Assembly (NCBI GenBank): GCA_964632395.1 | Contig: CAZWES010000016.1 | Location: 1 to 31,290, forward strand | Direction of reading: 5' to 3' | DNA from: CAZWES01 sp964632395 | GTDB taxonomy: Bacteria; Patescibacteriota; Gracilibacteria; Peribacterales; Peribacteraceae | DNA length: 31,290 bases | Shown: in pieces, positions 7,168 to 15,607 of the stretch | Layout of the letters: every line of letters begins with the position of its first letter | Position numbering within the stretch: position 1 is the first letter of the stretch | Position numbers and translations under genes: made by a program | The notes under the pieces: model-generated | Seen by the model: the letters and a program-made list of their open reading frames with translations, nothing else | The model's database searches: none | Told to the model about the DNA's origin: nothing

Positions 7168-9371
7168 GGCACCTCCTCAAATGGGCGGCTCTCCTCTTCT
7201 TCCTCCCCCTCCTAATCTATGCCCCCTCCCTCGGCAACGGCTTTTTTGCAATGGATGACGGGATGCTAATTTTCCAGAACAACTTAATCAGAGAAATCTC
7301 CCCGCAAACGCTCTACACAATATTCACAAATTACGACCCCGAGCTTTATATCCCGCTCACATTCCTGAGTTACCAGTTTGATTATTTAATCGGAGGATAT
7401 CATCCGTTTATATATCATCTGACGAATTTGTTGTTGCATGCGGGGAGTTCGGTGCTTGTTGTGGGGGTTGTGTGGTTGTTGTTAGAGAAGACCGCCGTGC
7501 CGTCCCTCGATACGCCCCTCGATACGCCCTTCGGGCTACTCGGGACTACTCGGGATGACACGGCTAAGTTCATCGCTCTATTTTGTGGTCTACTCTTTGC
7601 AATACACCCACTTCACACAGAAGCGGTTGCATGGGCGAGTGCGAGGAAAGATGTGCTTTCGGGCTTCTTTTTTTTGGGAGCGTTTGTTAGCTATCTTTTG
7701 TGGGTGACTCGGAATCCGGAATTCGGAATCCGGAATCCGGGCGAAGCAAAGGATGATTCCGGATTCCCGACTTCGCTCCGGCTTCGCCGGGCGAGCCGGG
7801 TCCCGAATTCCGGATTCCGAAGCCTCAGATCAAAAACATACCTCATCAGCATCATTGCATTCATTCTAGCGCTGCTCTCCAAAGTAACCGCAATCACACT
7901 ACCTGCAATTCTCATCCTCACCGATTGGTACCAGGGCAGATCATTAAAAGATAAGAAGATGTGGTTAAACAAAATCCCCTACTTTCTCCTCAGCATCATC
8001 TTCGGAATAATTGCACTTGGGGGGAAATCCGCAATGCTTGGGCAAACAAATGCTTTCCAGAAAATACTTCTTTCCTGCAAGATGGCGGTCTTTGCGTTCT
8101 GGAAGCTGATCGTGCCGGTCAATCTTTCTGTGCTTTATCCAGAGCTCTCTCCCATCACCATCGCAAACCCTGAGTTCATGTTTTTCACAGCTCTTGTAAT
8201 TCTGGTTTTGTTTGCGGCATTCCGGTTCAGACGATACAGAATAGTTCCGTTTTCCATTCTGTTTTTTCTCATTACACTCGCGCCCTCGGCGTTTTCTGTT
8301 ATGAAGGGGGGGAATCCGTTTTTCTTCTCGGATCGATACGCTTATGTGCCATCCATTGGGGTTTTTCTTATGATTGGTTTTTTATTAGGTGATCGGGGAG
8401 AATTTTCAATTTTCAATTTACGAATTTTCACCTCGCTCCGCCGTAGCGGGATCGCCAGCTTGCGGCAAGAATGCCAGCAACACGATGGCGATCCGGCTAC
8501 GCGAAGGCGAGAACAATTTTCAAGGTTCAATTATCAATTATCAATTATCCATTATCAATTAAGACATGTGTTACTGATTGTAGTCACCATTGTCTTAAGT
8601 GTTCTAACAATACATCAATCGTTAATGTGGGGTGATGCGACCAAGCTTTTTGCGCGAGCGGTGAAACTTTATCCGGATTTCTATCTTGCACACATTGATC
8701 TTGGTGCTGCGTATAAAGAGGAGGGGCGAAATGAAGAGGCTCTGGTTGAGCTTAAGAAAGCAGTTGAACTTTATCCCCTGCCAAACACTTTTGGTGTAAT
8801 TGGGGAAACGGAAGCCGAGCTTGGAAACTTCGGTGCGGCTATTTTGGCATTTAGGGAGGGAATAGAAAGGCATCCGGAGGAATCTGAGCTCCACTACGGC
8901 CTGGGTCAGGTTTATGCGCTTATGGGGGAGTCGCAAAAGGCAATGCAGTCTTATGAACGAGCGCTCGAGCTTTCCGAATCGGAGGCCAGTGAATATCACA
9001 CATACTCGCGCAGAATCTCCTCTCGCCGCGATATGATTCTTATGAGGATGGGCATTCTTTACGGCGAACGAGGCGACCATAAAAAAGCGATGGAGTATTA
9101 CGGGAAAGCGATTGAGGAGAATCCGTGGAATGCAGATGCATACTTCAATCTAGGCGTGGGACTTAACTCAACAGGTGATATTGCTGGTGCCATAGAAAAC
9201 TTTAAAAAAGCAGTTGAGTTTGATCCGGACTTAATCGAAGCACAGGTTAACTTGGGAATTCTGCTTTTTAGGATTGGTCAGGAAGAAGAGGCAAAGGAGC
9301 AGTTCAAAGAAGTGCTAAAGATTGATCCGGGGAATGCTGCCGCAAATCAGTTATTAGTTACTGGTTTTTAG
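7164..9371 (+). CDS. Polytopic TMTC/DUF1736-like protein with C-terminal TPR repeats
   Basis: 735 residues. Roughly ten hydrophobic helices occupy the first 490 residues. HTEAVAWASARKDVLSGFFF (about 149-168) is the characteristic motif of TMTC-type proteins and related GT-C-fold membrane proteins, and FFAMDD near residue 28 fits the acidic first loop of that fold. Residues about 505-730 are TPR repeats (AHIDLGAAYKEEGRNEEAL, DAYFNLGVGLNSTGDIAGAI, AQVNLGILLFRIGQEEEAK). A role in protein O-mannosylation or in building surface glycans is possible by family analogy only. Three repeat elements sit in frame inside the coding region (residues about 110-134, 182-219, 412-468). The TAG stop lies in a fourth. 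The start ATG overlaps the ATPase stop. Confidence 0.88.
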   Translation: MRHLLKWAALLFFLPLLIYAPSLGNGFFAMDDGMLIFQNNLIREISPQTLYTIFTNYDPELYIPLTFLSYQFDYLIGGYHPFIYHLTNLLLHAGSSVLVVGVVWLLLEKTAVPSLDTPLDTPFGLLGTTRDDTAKFIALFCGLLFAIHPLHTEAVAWASARKDVLSGFFFLGAFVSYLLWVTRNPEFGIRNPGEAKDDSGFPTSLRLRRASRVPNSGFRSLRSKTYLISIIAFILALLSKVTAITLPAILILTDWYQGRSLKDKKMWLNKIPYFLLSIIFGIIALGGKSAMLGQTNAFQKILLSCKMAVFAFWKLIVPVNLSVLYPELSPITIANPEFMFFTALVILVLFAAFRFRRYRIVPFSILFFLITLAPSAFSVMKGGNPFFFSDRYAYVPSIGVFLMIGFLLGDRGEFSIFNLRIFTSLRRSGIASLRQECQQHDGDPATRRREQFSRFNYQLSIIHYQLRHVLLIVVTIVLSVLTIHQSLMWGDATKLFARAVKLYPDFYLAHIDLGAAYKEEGRNEEALVELKKAVELYPLPNTFGVIGETEAELGNFGAAILAFREGIERHPEESELHYGLGQVYALMGESQKAMQSYERALELSESEASEYHTYSRRISSRRDMILMRMGILYGERGDHKKAMEYYGKAIEENPWNADAYFNLGVGLNSTGDIAGAIENFKKAVEFDPDLIEAQVNLGILLFRIGQEEEAKEQFKEVLKIDPGNAAANQLLVTGF
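7494..7564. repeat. In-frame GC-rich inverted repeat in the TPR membrane gene
   Basis: Ends GCCGTG (7494-7499) and CACGGC (7559-7564) with imperfectly complementary flanks and two internal direct repeats (CCCTCGATACG, and ACTCGGGA type). It encodes residues such as VPSLDTPLDTPFGLL between two hydrophobic helices and keeps the frame open. Confidence 0.75.
7709..7820. repeat. In-frame palindromic element in the TPR membrane gene
   Basis: Perfect 18-bp inverted arms at 7709-7726 and 7803-7820 (core GGAATCCGGAATTCGG and its complement) enclose a GC-rich middle with further small palindromes (CGGCTTCGCCG). The translation (NPEFGIRNPGEAKDD...) is Arg/Pro-rich and unlike the membrane protein around it, so it is best read as an insertion. 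Confidence 0.85.
8399..8568. repeat. Composite in-frame palindromic element in the TPR membrane gene
   Basis: Inner arms at 8442-8457 and 8486-8501 pair at 15 of 16 positions (CGTAGC-x-GGATCGCCA). They are flanked by AT-rich tails: TTTTCAATTTTCAATTT before, and TCAATTATCCATTATCAATT after. The second tail belongs to the same family as the inverted repeats around the S23 gene (19.5-19.97 kb). The frame stays open through about 57 codons of non-membrane sequence. Confidence 0.8.
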
Positions 9372-9437
9372 TTTTTAGTTGTCTCACACATAAAGACTCC
9401 AATTTTTTCGAACTAAAAACTAACAACTAAAAACCAG
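9361..9437. repeat. TAGTTTTTAGTT-family inverted repeat; supplies a stop codon
   Basis: Arms CTGGTTTTTAGTT (9361-9373) and AACTAAAAACCAG (9425-9437) are perfect. The middle (GTCTCACA... ATTTTTTCGAACTAAAAACT) is closely similar to the element at 20731-20804. The TAG stop of the TPR gene (9369-9371) is inside the left arm. The structure lies between two convergent genes and could also act as a bidirectional terminator. Confidence 0.85.
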
Positions 9438-9469
9438 AAACTTTTGCAGTTCTCTCAATTCTACTCCCA

Positions 9470-9970
9470 CTATCTTTCCACCACCCCCCTCTCATTAACC
9501 ACAACACTCCTCGTACTCCCGTACATTGTCATAGTAATCTCCCCGTTAAATGTTGCCTCCACTGGGTCGCCTGTAAAGCGCTTAAAGGCAAGGCCTTTGG
9601 GCGGTCCTGCAATCATCAGGTCATGGAGACCTCCGGAGAATTCAATGTTTTCGTTGTACTCGTAAGTGACATCAATATCATCTTTTGTTGTGTAGTTGCT
9701 GCCATCGACACCGTAAAATGTAACGATGTGATGAGCCGTCTCATCAACATACACTCCCCACTGCTTCTGATCTGCATATTGTTGCGATTGCGTCTGCGCC
9801 CTGCGAACCATCTGGACCAATGTGTTTTCTGTAGACCTCAAATTTGTTCTTGCAATTGCATTGAAGGAGACGAGTATGGTAATCGTAAGAAGAATTGATA
9901 CGATTATGAGGGCGAGCATGAACTCTAAGAGTGTAAAACCTGGCCGATTATTTTGTTGATGAAGCTTCAC
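9470..9970 (-). CDS. Type IV prepilin / pseudopilin
   Basis: About 166 residues. The start is set at GTG 9970, which gives MKLHQQNNRPG before the cleavage site; a TTG at 9976 lies inside a repeat arm. The N-terminus has a basic leader, Gly(-1)/Phe(+1) and Glu(+5) in GFTLLE, then a hydrophobic helix (FMLALIIVSILLTITILVSF). These are the class III signal and alpha-1 helix processed and N-methylated by the prepilin peptidase, which is encoded at 23.0-23.9 kb. The C-terminal part is a beta-rich globular domain (about 60-166) with no Cys, so there is no classical D-loop disulfide. It follows pilC in the same direction, separated only by a palindromic element, and could be a major or minor pilin. 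Confidence 0.9.
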   Translation of the reverse strand: MKLHQQNNRPGFTLLEFMLALIIVSILLTITILVSFNAIARTNLRSTENTLVQMVRRAQTQSQQYADQKQWGVYVDETAHHIVTFYGVDGSNYTTKDDIDVTYEYNENIEFSGGLHDLMIAGPPKGLAFKRFTGDPVEATFNGEITMTMYGSTRSVVVNERGVVER

Positions 9971-9974
9971 GGAC

Positions 9975-10108
9975 AAATTGTTAAATTGCTAAATTGTTCG
10001 CAGAGCGAGTTAATAAGCAAGTTGCGAGAAATCGCCGACTCCAATGATAGCAAATCACTCAAGGATCGCTCTGTCGAACAATTTGACAGTTTAGCAATTT
10101 AACAATTT
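9975..10108. repeat. Large inverted repeat between pilC and the prepilin gene
   Basis: Perfect 19-bp arms AAATTGTTAAATTGCTAAA (9975-9993) and complement (10090-10108), extended by TTGTTCG/CGAACAA and CAGAGCGA/TCGCTCTG (10001-10008/10066-10073). Almost the whole intergenic space is this one structure. In the pil transcript it would form a long stem that could separate pilC from pilin expression. Confidence 0.85.
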
Positions 10109-10122
10109 TCACGTTATAACTA

Positions 10123-11268
10123 TTATCCGCTGATGTTACCTACAACCGAGTAAATCGGCATAATTATCGAAAATGCGATGAAGGCAACAAGTCCTGCGAT
10201 CACAATCAAAAGCATCGGCTCAAGAACGATTGGCAGTTTTTGAGCTGTTTCCTCGGCCTTCTTTTGGTAAATATCTGCAATCTTATCCAGTACCTCAGAA
10301 AGTCTTCCAGATTGCTCACCCGTCACAATTATCTGCTGCACGGAGACGGGGATAACTTTGTGGCTGCGTTTTATTTCCGCAAAGCTTTTTGCAAAAGAAT
10401 CTCCAAGTTGGATGTGATCGGTTAGCTTTTTGTAAAACTTTTTAAAGCGGTACATCGTCGTGACTTCAGTCAGCGATTCCAGTGCTTCCACGGGCGCAAC
10501 ACCAGCGCTCATCAAGCTCCCGAGAATAATGCCAAACCGTGCGATGGTAGCCTGCTTGATAAGAGTTTTTACTCCTGGCACTTTAAGCAGGAGCCACTGC
10601 ATCGCGATCTGCAGTTTTGTGAATTTAACCAGAATTGCCAGGAAGCAAAACACAATTATGGATGCCGGGACCACAGTTGGCCCGTTTTTTGTGAAGAAAT
10701 CCGCAACTGCAATTACGGCGAGAGTTGTTACAGGCAGCTCAACATTAAGTGCAAAAAGGACTCCAACAAGCTGAGGTAAAACAAACCAAGAAAGGCCGAT
10801 TGCAATTATCACAGTCAAAACTATAACTATGGATGGATAGATCATCGCCATTTTCACTTTTTGTTTCATTGCATGATCTTTCTCATCCTGCACTGCAAGG
10901 TTTGCAAGGTTCTCTGCGAGGTTTCCGGATTCCTCACCGATTCTTACGAGTGCGATTGTATAGGGTGTAAAGAATCCCCTTTGGTCCATTGCGCGCCACA
11001 AAGCCATTCCGTTTTCCACATCACTGTGGATTTTCTGGATCAACTTCCTCATTGGCCCCTTTTTTGCTTCTCGTGCAAGAGCAGCAAGGGCATCTGTAAC
11101 ATGTAGCCCTGCCCCGAGCATCATAGAAAGGTTCTGGATAAACGGGCTGCGGAATTTGCCCATACCAAAGTGCGAGAGCGCGAGCCCCATCCTTTTTAGC
11201 ATTCCGGGGCCGGAATACACTTTTCTTATTTTTTTGGCCGGCTCTTTCCTAGTCTTCTTCTGGAACAT
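10123..11268 (-). CDS. pilC: Type IV pilus inner-membrane platform protein PilC (GspF family)
   Basis: 381 residues, close to the family length of about 400. Two GspF repeats are visible: FIQNLSMMLGAGLHVTDALAALAREA (about 43-68) with a hydrophobic pair at about 150-200, and ARFGIILGSLMSAGVAPVEALESL (about 243-266) with a C-terminal helix LLIVIAGLVAFIAFSIIMPIY (about 351-372). GEESGNLAE and GEQSGRLSEVLDKIA are the conserved second motifs of each repeat. It anchors PilB and organises pilin insertion at the inner membrane. The start overlaps the pilB end by 20 bp, so the two are coupled. Confidence 0.95.
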   Translation of the reverse strand: MFQKKTRKEPAKKIRKVYSGPGMLKRMGLALSHFGMGKFRSPFIQNLSMMLGAGLHVTDALAALAREAKKGPMRKLIQKIHSDVENGMALWRAMDQRGFFTPYTIALVRIGEESGNLAENLANLAVQDEKDHAMKQKVKMAMIYPSIVIVLTVIIAIGLSWFVLPQLVGVLFALNVELPVTTLAVIAVADFFTKNGPTVVPASIIVFCFLAILVKFTKLQIAMQWLLLKVPGVKTLIKQATIARFGIILGSLMSAGVAPVEALESLTEVTTMYRFKKFYKKLTDHIQLGDSFAKSFAEIKRSHKVIPVSVQQIIVTGEQSGRLSEVLDKIADIYQKKAEETAQKLPIVLEPMLLIVIAGLVAFIAFSIIMPIYSVVGNISG

Positions 11269-14200
11269 TTACTTTGGGGGTAACGTCGGAGGCGAGCGGG
11301 TCCGGCGGAGCCGCCACACGGAGCAACTCGTCAATTGTAGAAAGGCCGGAAATAACTTTCTGCAATCCATCTTCAAAGAGTGTAAACATTCCCTGCTGCC
11401 TTGCGAGCTTGTTTATCTCTCCGCTTGTGCGGCGCTTCGTGATCATCTCCTCAATTTGAGGAGTGACTACCATAAGCTCATACACACCGACACGTCCTTT
11501 AAATCCGGTGCCGCCGCATGCGTCGCATCCTTTTCCTTTATACAGCGTAATCTCATCTTCGTCCGGGAGGTAATGTTCTCCGTGAGTAAACAAATTCTTA
11601 GCTTCCGATTTGGGTAGATGATAACTGTAGCGGCAGTTCTTGCATGTGCGGCGCATAAGACGCTGTGCAATTATCAATTCAAGTGTTGAAGCAAGAAGAT
11701 ACGGTTCAATCCCCATTTCCAGAAGACGCGGGACTGCGGTTGCAGCATCGTTTGCGTGGAGCGTGCTGAAGAGTAAGTGACCGGTTAGCGCAGCGTTAAC
11801 GGAAATTTGTGCGGTAACATTATCACGAATCTCACCCACAAGAATGATATCTGGGTCCTGACGCACAAGTGCTCTTAGCCCGCGTTCGAAAGTCAAATTC
11901 GCTTTCACATTAACCTGAATGTGGTTGATTCCCGGAATCTTATACTCAACCGGATCCTCAATTGTGGAGATGTTTACGTCCGGCGAGTTCCTTATCTTCA
12001 AAAGCCCGTACAGTGTCGTGGATTTTCCGGAACCGGTGGGACCGGTGGTCAAAATCATTCCAAAAGGCTTGTGTGCAGATTTAACAAGGTTATCCAGGTG
12101 AATATTGCTGAAGCCAAGATCGCGCAGGGTCAGAGTCCGGACATATTCAGAAAGAAGACGCATTACAATCTTCTCGCCATCCACAATCGGAACTATGGAA
12201 ACACGAACGTCCATAGCGCGATCACCCTGTTTCCAGCGAATGGCACCATCTTGTGCTGCGAAGTGTTCATCAATACGCATGTTTCCCGCAATCTTGATGC
12301 GGTTAACTATTCCTTCGTAGTACTGTTTTGGAAGCCGTCCGGCCTCGTGCATAACTCCATCCACACGGAACCGCACGATCACAATTTTTTCCTGCGGCTC
12401 AAAGTGAATATCCGATGCTCCGAGCTGGATTGCATCTGCAAAAATCTCTTCGATAATTTCCGGTGCAATCTTCTTGTGCTCTTCAATAATGCTCTGGAAC
12501 CTTGTTTCGAGCGGTTTACTGTAGAAAGAAAGAGCGGAATCTATTGCATCCCTGGATGTGTAAACCATCTCCACTTTCTCCGCTTCCGGCACGGCCTCCA
12601 AAACTTTGGCCTTTATTTCCTCCCCGCGTTCCGGGTTGTGAGTTGCAACGACCAAAGTTCCATCTTCCTTCCTCTCGATTGCAGTTGCACGCAGGCCCAT
12701 TGCAAGTTCTTCCGGCAAGATTTCCACAATCGCCGTATCGGGCGGCTCTGCGCTTACATCTATAAAAGGCATTTTGTAGTGCTCCGCAACCGCGTTCTGG
12801 ATAATCTCCTTTGTCACCAAACCCTCCTCGCGAAGGATATTTTCCACGCTCACCTTTCGGTCAAAAGCTTCCTTTTCGGCTTTTTCCAATTCCTCTTTTT
12901 CCAGATAGTTTTGTGCAACAAGAATCTCTCCAACGTTAATTGATGGTTTTTCCTCCTCTTCTGCTTCTGCACCTTTCCCCTTCTTGCCCTTTTTTTCTTT
13001 CTTTTTAACTTCTTTCTTATCTTTCTTCTTTTCCTTCTTCTTTGTTTTCTTTGCGTCATCTCGCGATTTCTTTGCTTCCTCCAATTCTTTTCTTTCCTGC
13101 TCCAGGGCTTCACGCTGTTCCGCTAGCAATTCCTCGTGGGATCCCTCTGTTTCCAAGGCCTGCTTTTCCTTTGAAATTCGTTCGCGCTCAAGTCTTAATT
13201 TTTCTTGTTCTACTCTTTGCTCTTCCTCACGCATTTTTTCCTGCTCTGCATTGAGCGCTCGTGCCTTTTCCACTTCCAGTCTTTCCCTTTCAAGCTTTTC
13301 CGCTTTTTCTTTCCACTTTGCAATCTCTCCACTTAAAACACTCTTCTGTTTGCCTCCGAACATTCCTCCGCCATCCTTCATCTTGGAGAGGAACTCGCTT
13401 TCCGCTTCTGCAATTGCCTGCTGTTTGATTTTTTCCTTCTCTATTTCCCATTTGGTTCGTTCTCTTGCAAGTTCTGCTTCTGCCTCTTGTTTTGCTTCAT
13501 CTTTGATTCGTGTGAGTTCTGTGCCCTCCCCCACCCCAACTTTTGCTTTTGCCGCTTCTTTGATCAATTCCTCGCGCTCAACTTCAAATCGCACCTTCTG
13601 CTTCTGCAATTTTTCTTCGAATTCTTTGCGGATTTCTTCGGTGGCATCTGTACTTGGCATTGCGGCTGCTTGTTCCTCCAACGGAGACGCCCTCTTGGGC
13701 GTCTCCACGGCTGCTTTCTTTTTATCCTCTTCAAGCTTTTCGCGCTCGACTTGCAGTTTCGTTTTTTCCTCCTCAAACCTTTTCCTTTCTTCTGCAAGAG
13801 TGGCGTCATCTTTCTTTTCCTCTTCCAGTTTTTGGATTTTTGCTTCTAGATCCTGTTTTTCTTTTTCCGTAATAACTATTTCAGCCTTCGATTTTGTTTC
13901 AGGTTTTTTGGTTTCCCATACCTTCTTTTCTTCCTCAAGAGCTTTCAATTTTGCCTCAAGCTCCTGGTTTGCCTTCTTGAGGGCAGCGGCTTCCTCCTTG
14001 GACGCTGCGATCGCACTTTTCTCCGCCTGAGACACCCTCCCAGGCTTCGCTCCGCTTCCTGCAGTTGGAGCCGACTTGGGCGGAGCTACGCCGGGGTCGG
14101 TTGTCTCTACGGCGGCGACGTTTTTGCGTTCCTCTGCTAATGCCCTTCGTTCTGCTTCCAACGCAGCACGTTCTGCTGCGATTGCTTTGCGCTCGGATTC

Positions 14201-15607
14201 GGAATCCATCTTTACCTCCGTAACTGGTGCGCCCTTTTCCAGCTCTGCGATTCTTTCCAGCAATCTTTTCTTCTCCTGCTCGAACACCTGACGCTCATCA
14301 ATTGATGCGGATTGCACGATTGTCGGCTGTACTTCGCGGACGATTCCCTGCGGAGCCGAAACTGTTACTTCCTGCGGCTTATCCACAAGAACCGTAGAAA
14401 CCCGATCAAGTTTCTTTTGAACTTCTTCCTCCGGCATCTCTGGATTCTCCGCACGAATTCTCTGTTTCTCCTGTTCGATCATAACCTGGCGAATTGCTTC
14501 TTTCTTCGCCTCTTCAGCGATTCTCCTTCTTTCCTTTCTGCTCAATCTAATCTGTGTGCTGTCAGCTTTTTTGCCTTCAGATTGCTTCCGTTCCTTCTTC
14601 TTTGGTTTAAATGCACCCTTAAGTTTTTGGAAAAATGCTTTGTGTCTCTCGGCTTTTGCCTGCTTGCGTGCAGCTTTTGCAATAACACGTGCGGCCTCCC
14701 CCTCTTTTTTCTTGCGCTTCGCTTCCTCTCTTTTTCTTGCTTGCTCCTCTTTCTTCATCTTTTCCTCCTCTAATCTTCTAATCCTCTCTTCTTCTTTTCT
14801 CTTAGCAGCTTCCTCTTCCCGCTTTCGCTTTTCCTGCTCTCTTTTTCTTTTTTCTTCTTCCCTGACTAGCCTTTCCGCTTCCTTTTGAGCCTGTATCTCC
14901 GCTTTTTTGCGGGCTGTCTCTTCTGCTTTACGTTTCTTTTCTGCTTCCAGCATTCTTTTTCTTTCTGCTTTTTCTTCAGCTTCTTTTGCTTTGGCTGCTT
15001 CGCGTCTTGCTTTTTCTTCAGCTTTTTTCTTTGCCTGTTCTTCCCGGATGCGTTCTTTTTCAGCCTCCTTCCTTCGTTTTTCTTCTGCCTGAATTTGCTT
15101 TTCTTTCTCTCTTTGGATTTTCTGTTCTTTCTTCCTGCTATCAGCACTTGGAACCATTCCCACATGAGAATCCTTCTGATCTTTAGGCCGGTTTCCGCGC
15201 AAGCTCTTTAGGTAAGCATTCTCTGCGCGTCTTGCAACTCTAAGAGCATTTTTTACCCTACGGAGTGCGAGATATTTTGTTACGTTCCTGCAAATTTTCT
15301 GCCCTCTTTTCCTTCCGCATACTGCGGTAATGACTCGGGGACCAATAGCATTCATCACGTTTTTTTCAGCCGCTGCTATCTGGCATGCGGATTCTTGCTC
15401 AGTCTGGCAGTGTGAAACAATGGCATCTTCCAGCAGCTTGTTTGTTATGAGTTTTTCTTTCTTAAGAATTTCTTCCAATGTCTTAACTTTTTTCACTGCC
15501 CTTTCCCGCGCCATTGCAAGCTGCTCAGCAGAGAGCACGCCGCAGGCGAGCAGTATATTCCCAAGAGAATATTTGCTGGAGCCTGTAACTGAATCAACTT
15601 CTGCCAT
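11249..15607 (-). CDS. pilB: Giant PilB-type pilus assembly ATPase with long coiled-coil insertion
   Basis: 1452 residues against the usual 560-600. Order: an MshEN-like N-domain (about 12-65, LGNILLACGVLSAEQL); a basic Cys-containing stretch (about 85-150); about 700 residues of Lys/Glu/Arg-rich coiled coil (about 170-875); a second MshEN domain (about 888-1040); then the canonical PilB/GspE motor. In the motor, GPTGSGKST near 1190 is Walker A, DPDIILVGEIRD near 1247 is Walker B, and CKNC plus CDACGG (about 1320-1365) form the zinc tetracysteine site. PilB powers pilin polymerisation. MshEN domains in other PilB proteins bind c-di-GMP; here that is inferred. ATG overlaps the TAA of the receiver gene (TAATG). 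Confidence 0.93.
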   Translation of the reverse strand: MAEVDSVTGSSKYSLGNILLACGVLSAEQLAMARERAVKKVKTLEEILKKEKLITNKLLEDAIVSHCQTEQESACQIAAAEKNVMNAIGPRVITAVCGRKRGQKICRNVTKYLALRRVKNALRVARRAENAYLKSLRGNRPKDQKDSHVGMVPSADSRKKEQKIQREKEKQIQAEEKRRKEAEKERIREEQAKKKAEEKARREAAKAKEAEEKAERKRMLEAEKKRKAEETARKKAEIQAQKEAERLVREEEKRKREQEKRKREEEAAKRKEEERIRRLEEEKMKKEEQARKREEAKRKKKEGEAARVIAKAARKQAKAERHKAFFQKLKGAFKPKKKERKQSEGKKADSTQIRLSRKERRRIAEEAKKEAIRQVMIEQEKQRIRAENPEMPEEEVQKKLDRVSTVLVDKPQEVTVSAPQGIVREVQPTIVQSASIDERQVFEQEKKRLLERIAELEKGAPVTEVKMDSESERKAIAAERAALEAERRALAEERKNVAAVETTDPGVAPPKSAPTAGSGAKPGRVSQAEKSAIAASKEEAAALKKANQELEAKLKALEEEKKVWETKKPETKSKAEIVITEKEKQDLEAKIQKLEEEKKDDATLAEERKRFEEEKTKLQVEREKLEEDKKKAAVETPKRASPLEEQAAAMPSTDATEEIRKEFEEKLQKQKVRFEVEREELIKEAAKAKVGVGEGTELTRIKDEAKQEAEAELARERTKWEIEKEKIKQQAIAEAESEFLSKMKDGGGMFGGKQKSVLSGEIAKWKEKAEKLERERLEVEKARALNAEQEKMREEEQRVEQEKLRLERERISKEKQALETEGSHEELLAEQREALEQERKELEEAKKSRDDAKKTKKKEKKKDKKEVKKKEKKGKKGKGAEAEEEEKPSINVGEILVAQNYLEKEELEKAEKEAFDRKVSVENILREEGLVTKEIIQNAVAEHYKMPFIDVSAEPPDTAIVEILPEELAMGLRATAIERKEDGTLVVATHNPERGEEIKAKVLEAVPEAEKVEMVYTSRDAIDSALSFYSKPLETRFQSIIEEHKKIAPEIIEEIFADAIQLGASDIHFEPQEKIVIVRFRVDGVMHEAGRLPKQYYEGIVNRIKIAGNMRIDEHFAAQDGAIRWKQGDRAMDVRVSIVPIVDGEKIVMRLLSEYVRTLTLRDLGFSNIHLDNLVKSAHKPFGMILTTGPTGSGKSTTLYGLLKIRNSPDVNISTIEDPVEYKIPGINHIQVNVKANLTFERGLRALVRQDPDIILVGEIRDNVTAQISVNAALTGHLLFSTLHANDAATAVPRLLEMGIEPYLLASTLELIIAQRLMRRTCKNCRYSYHLPKSEAKNLFTHGEHYLPDEDEITLYKGKGCDACGGTGFKGRVGVYELMVVTPQIEEMITKRRTSGEINKLARQQGMFTLFEDGLQKVISGLSTIDELLRVAAPPDPLASDVTPKVNVPEED
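13683..13706. repeat. Short palindrome inside pilB coiled-coil region
   Basis: GGAGACGCCC (13683-13692) and GGGCGTCTCC (13697-13706), 10-bp perfect arms with a 4-nt loop. It encodes VETPKRASPLEE on the minus strand, a Pro-containing break in the otherwise helical segment, which fits an inserted element. Confidence 0.6.
14025..14112. repeat. In-frame imperfect palindromic element inside pilB
   Basis: Ends GCCTGAGAC and GTCTCtacGGC pair, and further inside TCGCTCCG and CGGAGctacG pair. It encodes a Pro/Gly/Ser-rich segment (TTDPGVAPPKSAPTAGSGA) at residues about 498-527 that interrupts the coiled coil. Confidence 0.65.

Noticed and set aside
12984..15211. Long plus-strand open frames rich in Ser/Phe/Leu opposite pilB
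   Set aside because: They are the antisense of the Lys/Glu-rich coiled coil (AAG/GAA codons read as CTT/TTC). The minus-strand frame has the domain motifs.
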